Assembly (NCBI GenBank): GCA_002898935.1
Contig: BEII01000088.1
Span: forward strand, 1 to 7,210
Reading direction: 5' to 3'
Source of the DNA: a bacterium HR32
Lineage (GTDB): Bacteria > Sysuimicrobiota > Sysuimicrobiia > Sysuimicrobiales > Sysuimicrobiaceae
Length of the DNA: 7,210 nt
Below the pieces are notes generated by a model. It was not told the origin of the DNA, made no database searches, and worked only from the letters and a program-made list of their open reading frames with translations. The translations under genes and the position numbers were made by a program. This document shows positions 1 through 4,806 of this stretch, in pieces. Position 1 is the first letter of the stretch. The number at the start of each line of letters is the position of its first letter.

Positions 1-1045
1 GCACGGGCCGGCCGTCCACGGAGTAGGTCTCCAGCTTGGCAATGTTGTGGGCCACGTCGTACACCACCTGCAGCCCGATCTCCCGGAGCGGGCGGCCGAG
101 CACCTTCGTGAACGACTCCCGCACCCAGTGGGTGATCATCTGCCGGTTGGCCCACGCGAAGTTGGCCGCACAGCACATGGCCCGGAAGTACTCCTGGCCC
201 TCCGGGGAGGAAAAGGGCGCGCACGCGAGCTGCCGGTCGGGGAGGCTGATGCCGTACTTCTTCAGGGCCCGGTCCGCCACGCGCAGGTAGTCCTCGCAAA
301 CCTGGTAGCCGAGCCCGCGGGAGCCCGTGTGGATGAACACGACCACCTGGCCCGGAAAGAGCCCCATGACCTCCGCGGCCCGGCGGTCGTACACCTCCTC
401 CACCACCTGGACCTCGAGGAAGTGGTTGCCCGACCCCAGGGTGCCGATTTGGTCCTTGCCCCGCTCCTTCGCCCGCGGGCTCACCGCGTCGGGGTCCGCG
501 TCCCGGAGCTGCCCGGTGGCCTCGATGGTCTCCAGGTCCGCGGGCGTGCCGAAGCCGCGCTCTACCGCCCAACGGGCTCCGCCCCGAAGTACCTCGTCCA
601 CCTCCCGCAGGGACACCCGCACCTTCCCGGTACTCCCGACCCCGGAGGGGACGTTGCGGAACAGTTCCTCCACGAGCTCCCGGAGCCTGGGCCGGACGTC
701 GTCTTCGGAGAGTTCCGTGCGCAGGAGCCGCACGCCACAGTTGATGTCGTAGCCCACGCCGCCGGGCGAGATGACCCCGTCCTCCGCCCGCAGGGCCGCC
801 ACCCCGCCCACCGGGAACCCGTAGCCCCAGTGGATGTCCGGCATGGCCAGGGAGTAGCGGACGATCCCGGGCAGGGTGGCGACGTTGGCCACCTGCTCCA
901 GGGCCTGGTCCTGCCCGATCTGGCGCAGCATGGCCTCGTCGGCGTACACCAGTCCCGGCACCCGCATCCCCGGTTTGTAGTCCTGCGGGATCTCCCAGCG
1001 GTAGTCGTCCACCTTGCGCAGCACCCGGGTCCAAGCGGTCGCCAT
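1..1045 (-). CDS. rtcB: RtcB RNA ligase (3'-phosphate/5'-OH), C-terminus off window
   Basis: RtcB joins RNA 2',3'-cyclic-phosphate or 3'-phosphate ends to 5'-OH ends, using GTP and Mn2+, in RNA repair or tRNA splicing. The minus-strand frame is open for 348 codons and leaves through the left edge. Family motifs are clear: GGVGYDINCGVR with metal-ligand Cys103, GTLGSGNHFLE with His208, FIHTGSRGLG with His239, and VAHNIAK with His333. Their spacing matches the known metal-site Cys and His residues of archaeal RtcB. The guanylylated histidine near residue 400 should lie beyond the window; the family is usually about 480 residues. The ATG at 1045 follows a strong ribosome site, GGGAGGTG (1051-1058), 5 bases upstream. 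It lies 76 bases downstream of nfu on the same strand, with a hairpin between them. No archease gene is visible. The family call is secure; the biological substrate is unknown. Confidence 0.95.
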   Translation of the reverse strand, partial: MATAWTRVLRKVDDYRWEIPQDYKPGMRVPGLVYADEAMLRQIGQDQALEQVANVATLPGIVRYSLAMPDIHWGYGFPVGGVAALRAEDGVISPGGVGYDINCGVRLLRTELSEDDVRPRLRELVEELFRNVPSGVGSTGKVRVSLREVDEVLRGGARWAVERGFGTPADLETIEATGQLRDADPDAVSPRAKERGKDQIGTLGSGNHFLEVQVVEEVYDRRAAEVMGLFPGQVVVFIHTGSRGLGYQVCEDYLRVADRALKKYGISLPDRQLACAPFSSPEGQEYFRAMCCAANFAWANRQMITHWVRESFTKVLGRPLREIGLQVVYDVAHNIAKLETYSVDGRPV

Positions 1046-1063
1046 GGCCGCACCTCCCAGGCT

Positions 1064-1096
1064 CAAACAAATGGCCCCCCACCTCCGTGAGGGGCC
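1064..1096 (-). terminator. Hairpin with T-rich tail between nfu and rtcB
   Basis: Read on the minus strand, bases 1096-1073 form GGCCCC-T-CAC-GGAG-GTG-G-GGGGCC: a 6-bp GC stem, one mismatch, a 3-bp upper stem and a 4-base loop. ATTTGTTTG (1072-1064) follows. This looks like an intrinsic terminator with an imperfect U-tract, just after the nfu stop and before the rtcB ribosome site. I see no new promoter after it, so it more likely tunes readthrough into rtcB, or acts as a processing or stabilising structure, than acts as an absolute stop. Short GC hairpins are common by chance in DNA this GC-rich. Confidence 0.45.
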
Positions 1097-1121
1097 GCGG
1101 CCGCCAGCAGCCCGCGCGCCG

Positions 1122-1376
1122 TCAGAACGGGACGGCTTCCACGGCCTTGACCTCCGGGACCTCCTCCCGGATCATGCGCTCGACGCCCGCCTGCAGCGTC
1201 ATGAGGGAGTACATGCAGCCGACGCACGCGCCTGCGAGCCGGATCTGCACCACGCCGTCCGCCACGTCCACCAGCTCGATGTCCCCGCCGTCCGCCTGGA
1301 TGTAGGGCCGGATGGTCTCCAGGACCCGCTCCACCCGGGCGCGGACGTCCAGCTCCTGGGTGGTCGCCTCGTTCAT
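1122..1376 (-). CDS. nfu: Nfu-type Fe-S scaffold/carrier (NifU C-terminal domain)
   Basis: This 84-residue protein is a stand-alone NifU C-terminal domain. Such proteins bind a [4Fe-4S] cluster, commonly between two subunits, and pass it to client enzymes. The family signatures are RPYIQADGGDIEL (about residues 23-35) and GACVGCM with ligand cysteines Cys51 and Cys54, followed by the usual LxxGVE helix. Most homologues have proline after the second cysteine; here it is Met55. The length is complete for the minimal domain. The ATG at 1376 overlaps the TGA of the upstream A-type carrier as ATGA. A strong ribosome site, GGAGGAGG (1383-1390), lies 6 bases upstream, so the two proteins are probably translated together. 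Nfu is known to help rebuild the auxiliary cluster of lipoyl synthase, and lipA lies about 4 kb away in this window. Confidence 0.93.
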   Translation of the reverse strand: MNEATTQELDVRARVERVLETIRPYIQADGGDIELVDVADGVVQIRLAGACVGCMYSLMTLQAGVERMIREEVPEVKAVEAVPF

Positions 1377-1756
1377 CGCTCGCCTCCTCCGCCCGCGGAA
1401 GCCTCCTCACACGGCTGCGCCTCGCCCGGGTCCTCCGCGGTCTTGAAGGAGTGGCCGCAGCCGCAGGTCGCTACCGCCCGCGGGTTGTGGACCGCGAACC
1501 CCTCGCCCATGGGCGTGCGGCGGTAGTCGATCTGGGCGCCGTCCAAAACGCGCCGGGTCAGGGGGTCCACCACCAGCCGGATCCCGTGCTGCTCCAGGAC
1601 TTCGTCGTCCGTCTCCGTCCGGTCGTCGAACCCCATGCCGTAGGTGAAGCCCTCGCAGCCGCCCTTCTGGACGAACAGCCGCAGGTACACCTCGCCCGGC
1701 TGCTCCGCCATGAGCTCCCGGATCTTGTCCGCCGCCGCCTGGGTCAACGTGATCAT
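1373..1756 (-). CDS. erpA: A-type Fe-S cluster carrier (ErpA/IscA/HesB family)
   Basis: A-type carriers accept Fe-S clusters from scaffold proteins and insert them into apo-enzymes. This 127-residue protein has the three ligand cysteines in their usual places: Cys34 in GGCEGF, and Cys98 and Cys100 in TCGCGHSF. The stretches FTYGMGFDD, LVVDP and ATCGCG look more like ErpA than IscA, but the subfamily is not certain. After residue 106 there is an extra Pro/Glu/Gly-rich tail of about 20 residues, including another cysteine (near residue 116), which most family members lack. The ATG at 1756 is only 9 bases after a consensus -10 box, so the mRNA is probably leaderless and no Shine-Dalgarno sequence is possible. 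It heads the erpA-nfu-(rtcB) unit and is divergent from yjbQ. Confidence 0.92.
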   Translation of the reverse strand: MITLTQAAADKIRELMAEQPGEVYLRLFVQKGGCEGFTYGMGFDDRTETDDEVLEQHGIRLVVDPLTRRVLDGAQIDYRRTPMGEGFAVHNPRAVATCGCGHSFKTAEDPGEAQPCEEASAGGGGER

Positions 1757-1765
1757 GCCGACTCG

Positions 1766-1794
1766 ATTGTAGGGGGGGCGGTGAGGGGTGTCAA
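1766..1794 (-). promoter_or_regulatory. Sigma70-type promoter of erpA-nfu, predicted leaderless start
   Basis: On the minus strand a perfect TTGACA -35 (1794-1789) is separated by exactly 17 bases from a TACAAT -10 (1771-1766). The ATG of the A-type carrier starts at 1756, only 9 bases after the -10. Transcription would therefore begin about 2-4 bases before, or at, the start codon. The spacer is almost all C on this strand. Confidence 0.85.
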
Positions 1795-1795
1795 A

Positions 1796-1816
1796 CGAGC
1801 GATCGGACCCCGCTCG
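1796..1816. promoter_or_regulatory. Inverted repeat between divergent erpA and yjbQ promoters
   Basis: CGAGCG (1796-1801) and CGCTCG (1811-1816) are perfect arms around a 9-base spacer. Beyond one mismatch the symmetry continues as AA/TT at 1793-1794 and 1818-1819. It fills the gap between the two divergent -35 boxes and touches both. The geometry would suit an operator for a dimeric regulator controlling both genes. It does not resemble the IscR consensus as I know it. Chance is possible in GC-rich DNA. Confidence 0.35.
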
Positions 1817-1817
1817 C

Positions 1818-1846
1818 TTGGCCGTCCCCCCCTGCTGTGCTACAAT
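1818..1846 (+). promoter_or_regulatory. Promoter of yjbQ with extended -10
   Basis: TTGGCC (1818-1823) as -35, a 17-base spacer, and TACAAT (1841-1846) as -10, preceded by TGC (an extended -10). The same ten bases, TGCTACAATG, recur in the promoter of the ferredoxin reductase gene at 3748-3757. Transcription should start near 1853, which excludes the ATG at 1837 as the yjbQ start. Confidence 0.75.
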
Positions 1847-1905
1847 GCGGGCTGATCTTCCGGGCGGCGGATGGCCCGCAGGCCGCGGTGAGGAGGTCGG
1901 CGAGC

Positions 1906-2367
1906 GTGAAGCAGGCGGTGGAAGCAGCCTCGGGACTCTTCAAGGTCTTCACGGAAACCCTCCAGATCGACAGCCGGGAACGGTTCGAGGTCCAGAACAT
2001 CACGGACCGGGTGCGCCGCCTGCCGGCCCTGGCCGAGGTCACGCACGGGGTGGTGTACCTGCAATCCCTGCACACCACCACCGCCCTGTTCCTCAACGAG
2101 TTCCAAGACGCGCTGCTGCAGGACGTGCGGGAGCTGTTGCGCCGGCTGGTGTCCGAGACGGAGCGCTACCTGCACAACGACCCGGCCCACTCGGACTGCG
2201 ACCGCGGGAACGCGACCTCCCACCTGCGGTCCTTGCTACTGGGGAACAGCGTCACCATCCCCGTCCGGGAGGGCAAGCTGCTGCTGGGCCGGTTCCAGAG
2301 CGTGATCTTCGCAGAGCTGGACGGGCCGCAGACCCGGTCCATCGTCGCCCACGTGATGGGCGTGTAA
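1906..2367 (+). CDS. yjbQ: YjbQ/UPF0047 family protein
   Basis: This 153-residue protein belongs to the YjbQ (UPF0047) family of small, widely conserved proteins with a compact beta-rich trimeric fold. E. coli YjbQ has been linked to weak, secondary thiamine-phosphate synthase activity; the true physiological role is unsettled. Family motifs are HTTTALFLNE, the NDPAHSDCDRGN stretch, and SHLRSLLLGNSVTIPV, which carry the conserved His and Asp residues of the presumed active site. The C-terminus (IVAHVMGV) is typical. I chose GTG at 1906 because AGGAGGT (1891-1897) lies 8 bases upstream. An in-frame ATG at 1837 falls before the predicted transcription start and would add a 23-residue extension without family similarity. 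The gene ends 6 bases from the convergent moeB stop. Confidence 0.92.
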   Translation: MKQAVEAASGLFKVFTETLQIDSRERFEVQNITDRVRRLPALAEVTHGVVYLQSLHTTTALFLNEFQDALLQDVRELLRRLVSETERYLHNDPAHSDCDRGNATSHLRSLLLGNSVTIPVREGKLLLGRFQSVIFAELDGPQTRSIVAHVMGV

Positions 2368-2373
2368 ACCCGG

Positions 2374-3558
2374 TCAGGCGCGCGTCGTCTCCTCCCGGTG
2401 CTCCGGAAGGCCCTGGCGGATCGGCTTCCCCGCCGCCTGCCAGGCGAGGATCCCGCCCACGAGGTTGAAGGCCCGGTCGTAGCCCCGCTCGCGCAACCAC
2501 TGGGTCACCTTGCCGCTGCGCTGTCCGGAGGCGCAGTAGACGATGGCCGTGCGGTCCTTCGGGATCTCGCCGTACCGGGCCTCCACCTCGCCCATGGGGA
2601 TCCACCGCATGCCCTCGATGTGGGCCTGCGCCACCTCCCACGCCTCCCGGACGTCCACGAGCACCGCCCCCTGGGCGAGGAGGGATTCCACCTCGGCTAC
2701 CGTCACCTCGGCAGGCTTGGGCTGGGCCGCCGTCGGCTCCCGCTGCGGTGCGGGCACGCCGCAGAAGGCCTCGTAGTCGATGAGCTCCCGGATGGTGGGC
2801 TGGTCTCCGCACATCGGGCAGTCCGGGTTTCGGGACCACCGGACAAACCGGATCTCCCCGGTGAGGGCGTCGAACAGCATCAACCGGTTGGCCAGCGTCT
2901 CCCCCACCCCGAGGAGGATCTTGATGGCCTCCAGGGCCTGGTGGGTGCCCATGAAGCCCGCCACCGCGCCCACGATTCCGGCCTCCGCGCACGAGGGGAC
3001 CGCGCCCGGCGGCGGGGGGCTCGGGAACAGGCAGCGGTAGCAGCCCCGCCCGGGCAGGAAGGTGGTGGCCTGCCCCTCCCACCGCAGGATGCTGGCGTCC
3101 ACCAGGGGCTTGCCGAGCAGCACGCAGGCGTCGTTGACCAGGTAGCGGGTCGGGAAGTTGTCGCTCCCGTTCACCACCACGTCGTACTGCGACAGGATGT
3201 CGAGGGCGTTCTGCGAGGTCAGCACGGTCTGGTAGGGCACCACCTGCACGTCGGGGTTGATGTCCTCCAGGGTCCGGCGCGCCGACTGGGTCTTGGGACG
3301 GCCCACGTCGTGGGTGAAGTGCAGGACCTGCCGCTGCAGGTTCGTCAGGTCCACCCGATCTCCGTCCACGATCCCGAGCGTCCCGACCCCGGCTGCGGCC
3401 AGGTACAGGGCCGCGGGAGAGCCCAGGCCGCCCGCGCCCACCACCAGGACCCGGCCCTCCAAGAGCTTGCGCTGCCCCGCCACGCCGACCTCTTCCAGGA
3501 TGATCTGCCGGGAGTAGCGTTCGAGCTGTTCTTCCGTCAGGACGTGTGTCGTCGCCAT
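2374..3558 (-). CDS. moeB: MoeB/ThiF-type adenylyltransferase fused to rhodanese domain (MoeZ/Uba4-like)
   Basis: This 394-residue E1-like enzyme adenylates the C-terminal Gly-Gly of a ubiquitin-fold sulfur carrier (MoaD, ThiS or relatives). Its rhodanese domain would then supply sulfur to make the thiocarboxylate. The adenylation domain (about residues 12-265) has VVGAGGLGSP (39-48) for ATP, DxDxVxxxNLQRQ (65-77), zinc cysteines in CYRC (173/176) and CPMC (247/250), and an SCAEAG loop with Cys190 at the E1 active-site position. A short Ala/Pro/Gln linker leads to the rhodanese domain (about 284-385) with LVDVRE and catalytic Cys342 in CASGQRSG. This is the bacterial MoeZ and eukaryotic MOCS3/Uba4 layout. 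The start gives MATTHVLTEEQLERYSRQ; a weak purine-rich site (GGGGGAAG, 3562-3569) precedes it. No carrier protein is encoded nearby, so molybdopterin, thiamine, cysteine and tRNA thiolation all remain possible roles. A Cys-rich leader peptide lies upstream. Confidence 0.94.
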   Translation of the reverse strand: MATTHVLTEEQLERYSRQIILEEVGVAGQRKLLEGRVLVVGAGGLGSPAALYLAAAGVGTLGIVDGDRVDLTNLQRQVLHFTHDVGRPKTQSARRTLEDINPDVQVVPYQTVLTSQNALDILSQYDVVVNGSDNFPTRYLVNDACVLLGKPLVDASILRWEGQATTFLPGRGCYRCLFPSPPPPGAVPSCAEAGIVGAVAGFMGTHQALEAIKILLGVGETLANRLMLFDALTGEIRFVRWSRNPDCPMCGDQPTIRELIDYEAFCGVPAPQREPTAAQPKPAEVTVAEVESLLAQGAVLVDVREAWEVAQAHIEGMRWIPMGEVEARYGEIPKDRTAIVYCASGQRSGKVTQWLRERGYDRAFNLVGGILAWQAAGKPIRQGLPEHREETTRA

Positions 3559-3613
3559 GGGCTTCCCCCAACCCTCACGGAACTGGCCTCCGGACTGTTT
3601 CCAACGCAGGGAC

Positions 3614-3648
3614 GCGGGGGTTCCTTCCCGGAGCGAGGTTACCCCCGC
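3614..3648 (-). promoter_or_regulatory. Strong leader hairpin overlapping the uORF stop, upstream of moeB
   Basis: In the moeB leader RNA, GCGGGGGT (3648-3641) pairs perfectly with ACCCCCGC (3621-3614). A short inner stem, CCT/AGG (3623-3625 with 3636-3638), can also form. The 5' arm contains the last codons of the 16-codon leader ORF and the first base of its stop. The C-rich 3' arm could instead pair with the purine-rich region before moeB: RNA AACCC with GGGTT (3574-3570), or CCCCC with GGGGG (3569-3565). This gives two mutually exclusive folds, as expected for a translation-coupled switch. No T-run follows, so a transcription terminator is unlikely. The regulatory role is inference. Confidence 0.45.
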
Positions 3649-3689
3649 CGGGGACAGATGCACTCGCGGGGCTTGCAGAGGCCCTTCAT
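3639..3689 (-). CDS. Candidate 16-residue cysteine-rich leader peptide upstream of moeB
   Basis: An ATG at 3689 opens a short frame encoding MKGLCKPRECICPRRG and ends at TAA (3639-3641), 80 bases before the moeB start and in a different frame. Cysteines are at positions 5, 10 and 12. The ATG is only 12 bases after the predicted -10 box, so translation would start close to the 5' end of the transcript with little or no Shine-Dalgarno sequence, similar to the leaderless arrangement at erpA. The last codons lie in the 5' arm of a strong hairpin. Cys-rich leader peptides that control sulfur genes are known in actinobacteria. A cysteine-sensing role here would suit the sulfur-transfer enzyme downstream. 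The ORF is short and could be fortuitous. Confidence 0.4.
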   Translation of the reverse strand: MKGLCKPRECICPRRG

Positions 3690-3701
3690 GGTCCGACGAG
3701 C

Positions 3702-3731
3702 AGCGTACCGGACGGGTGGAGTCCGTGTCAA
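3702..3731 (-). promoter_or_regulatory. Promoter of moeB with internal dyad
   Basis: On the minus strand a perfect TTGACA -35 (3731-3726) is followed after 18 bases by TACGCT (3707-3702) as -10. Transcription should start near 3695, giving a leader of about 137 bases before moeB. The long spacer contains an inverted repeat, CGGAC-N7-GTCCG (3709-3713 and 3721-3725). A dyad between the -35 and -10 of a lengthened spacer recalls MerR-family operators, but 5-bp arms are weak evidence. Confidence 0.65.
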
Positions 3732-3756
3732 ACCGCCGGGCCCCGTCTGCTACAAT
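3728..3756 (+). promoter_or_regulatory. Promoter of the ferredoxin reductase gene (extended -10)
   Basis: TACAAT (3751-3756) preceded by TGC makes a good extended -10. The -35 is poor (TCAAAC at 3728-3733 with a 17-base spacer) and overlaps the TTGACA of the opposing moeB promoter. Transcription should begin near 3763, leaving a leader of about 27 bases with GGGAGG (near 3780-3785) before the ATG. The two divergent promoters share their -35 region, so polymerase binding at one should exclude the other. Confidence 0.65.
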
Positions 3757-3789
3757 GGCCCAGTAGCGCGCACGGGAGCGGGAGGCGCC

Positions 3790-4803
3790 ATGGACCTGTA
3801 CGACATCACCATCATCGGGGCCGGGCCCACGGGCCTGTACGCCGCGTACTACGCGGGGTTCCGCGCCCTGCGGACCAAGATCGTGGACAGCCAGTCCGAC
3901 CTGGGAGGACAGGTCACCGCCCTCTACCCGGACAAGTACATCTACGACGTGGCGGGTTTCCCCAAGATCCTGGGCAAGGACCTGATCCGCAACCAAGTGG
4001 AGCAGGCCATGCAGTACGAGCCCACGGTGGTCCTCAACGAGCGGGTGGAGCGCCTGGAGCGCCTGGCGGACGGCAACTACCGCCTGGTGACACACACGGG
4101 GCAGGAGCACTTCACCCGGGTGGTCCTGATCACCGCGGGGATCGGCGCGTTCACCCCCAAGAAGTACAACCGACCCGAGCTGGACCGATACGAGGGCAAG
4201 GGGCTGCACTTCGCGGTGCGCAACCGGGAGGACTTCCGGGACCGGCGGGTCCTGGTGGTGGGCGGTGGCGACAGCGCCCTGGACTGGGCCCTGAACCTCC
4301 TCCCGCTGGTGCGGGAGCTCACCTTGATCCACCGGCGCGACCAGTTCCGCGCCCACGAAGACTCCGTGCGTAAGCTCTTGGCCTCCCCGGCCAAGGTCAA
4401 GCTCTTCTACGAGCTGAAGGCCCTGGAGGGCGCAGACCGCGTGGAGCGGGCGCTGATCTTCAACAACCGCACCAAGGAGGAGGAAGTCCTGGAGGTGGAC
4501 GCGGTCCTGGCCTTCCTGGGCCTAGTGAGCAACCTGGGGCCCATCCGGGAGTGGGGGCTGGTGATCGAGGAGGACTCCATCGTGGTCAACACCAAGATGG
4601 AGACCAACCTCCCCGGGGTGTACGCCGCGGGGGACATCACCACGTATCCGGGGAAGCTGAAGCTCATCGCCACCGGCTACGGGGAGGCTGCCACCGCCGT
4701 GAACAACGCGTACACCTACCTCAACCCGGGCGCCAAGGCCTTCCCGGGCCACAGCAGCACCATCATGGAGAAGAAGGAGCGGGAGGCCGCCCGGACGGGC
4801 TGA
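3790..4803 (+). CDS. Ferredoxin-NADP+ reductase, thioredoxin-reductase-like class
   Basis: This 337-residue FAD enzyme transfers electrons between NADP(H) and ferredoxin (or flavodoxin) in the cytosol. It has a FAD-binding GAGPTG (10-15), the LGGQV stretch (38-42), an NADP-binding VVGGGDSALDWA (156-167), HRRDQFRAHE (181-190), whose arginines suit NADPH, and a second flavin motif AAGD (279-282). Between GGGDS and the surrounding helix there is no CxxC; thioredoxin reductase would have one there. Together with the C-terminal extension PGHSSTIMEKK, this places it in the YumC-like FNR class. The ATG at 3790 has GGGAGG just upstream; the open frame extends much further 5' but only as antisense to moeB. 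It ends 3 bases from the convergent thioredoxin-like gene. A role in feeding reductant to Fe-S assembly or lipoate synthesis is inference from neighbours. Confidence 0.93.
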   Translation: MDLYDITIIGAGPTGLYAAYYAGFRALRTKIVDSQSDLGGQVTALYPDKYIYDVAGFPKILGKDLIRNQVEQAMQYEPTVVLNERVERLERLADGNYRLVTHTGQEHFTRVVLITAGIGAFTPKKYNRPELDRYEGKGLHFAVRNREDFRDRRVLVVGGGDSALDWALNLLPLVRELTLIHRRDQFRAHEDSVRKLLASPAKVKLFYELKALEGADRVERALIFNNRTKEEEVLEVDAVLAFLGLVSNLGPIREWGLVIEEDSIVVNTKMETNLPGVYAAGDITTYPGKLKLIATGYGEAATAVNNAYTYLNPGAKAFPGHSSTIMEKKEREAARTG

Positions 4804-4806
4804 GGT

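Noticed and set aside
47..1090. Long plus-strand open frame opposite rtcB
   Set aside because: It is antisense to a clear rtcB frame. The translation is Arg/Pro/His-rich with no motifs, a usual shadow in GC-rich DNA.
1837..1905. In-frame ATG at 1837 as the yjbQ start
   Set aside because: It lies at the -10 box of the predicted promoter, before the transcription start. GTG at 1906 has a good ribosome site and matches the family N-terminus.
3559..3695. Known metabolite riboswitch (TPP, SAM, Moco) in the moeB leader
   Set aside because: The leader is only about 137 bases and I recognise no conserved core of those classes. The uORF-hairpin layout explains it better.
2398..3789. A 464-residue N-terminal extension of the ferredoxin reductase frame
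   Set aside because: This part is antisense to moeB and its promoter region. The FAD motif, ribosome site and promoter all support the ATG at 3790.
3559..4356. Upstream extension of the moeB frame to a 660-residue protein
   Set aside because: The extension is antisense to the ferredoxin reductase and lies across the moeB promoter and leader. MATTHVLTEEQLERYSRQ at 3558 is the normal family start.
3790..4803. Thioredoxin reductase (TrxB)
   Set aside because: The overall fold is similar, but the redox-active CxxC next to the NADP domain is absent, and the C-terminal extension matches the TrxR-like ferredoxin reductases.
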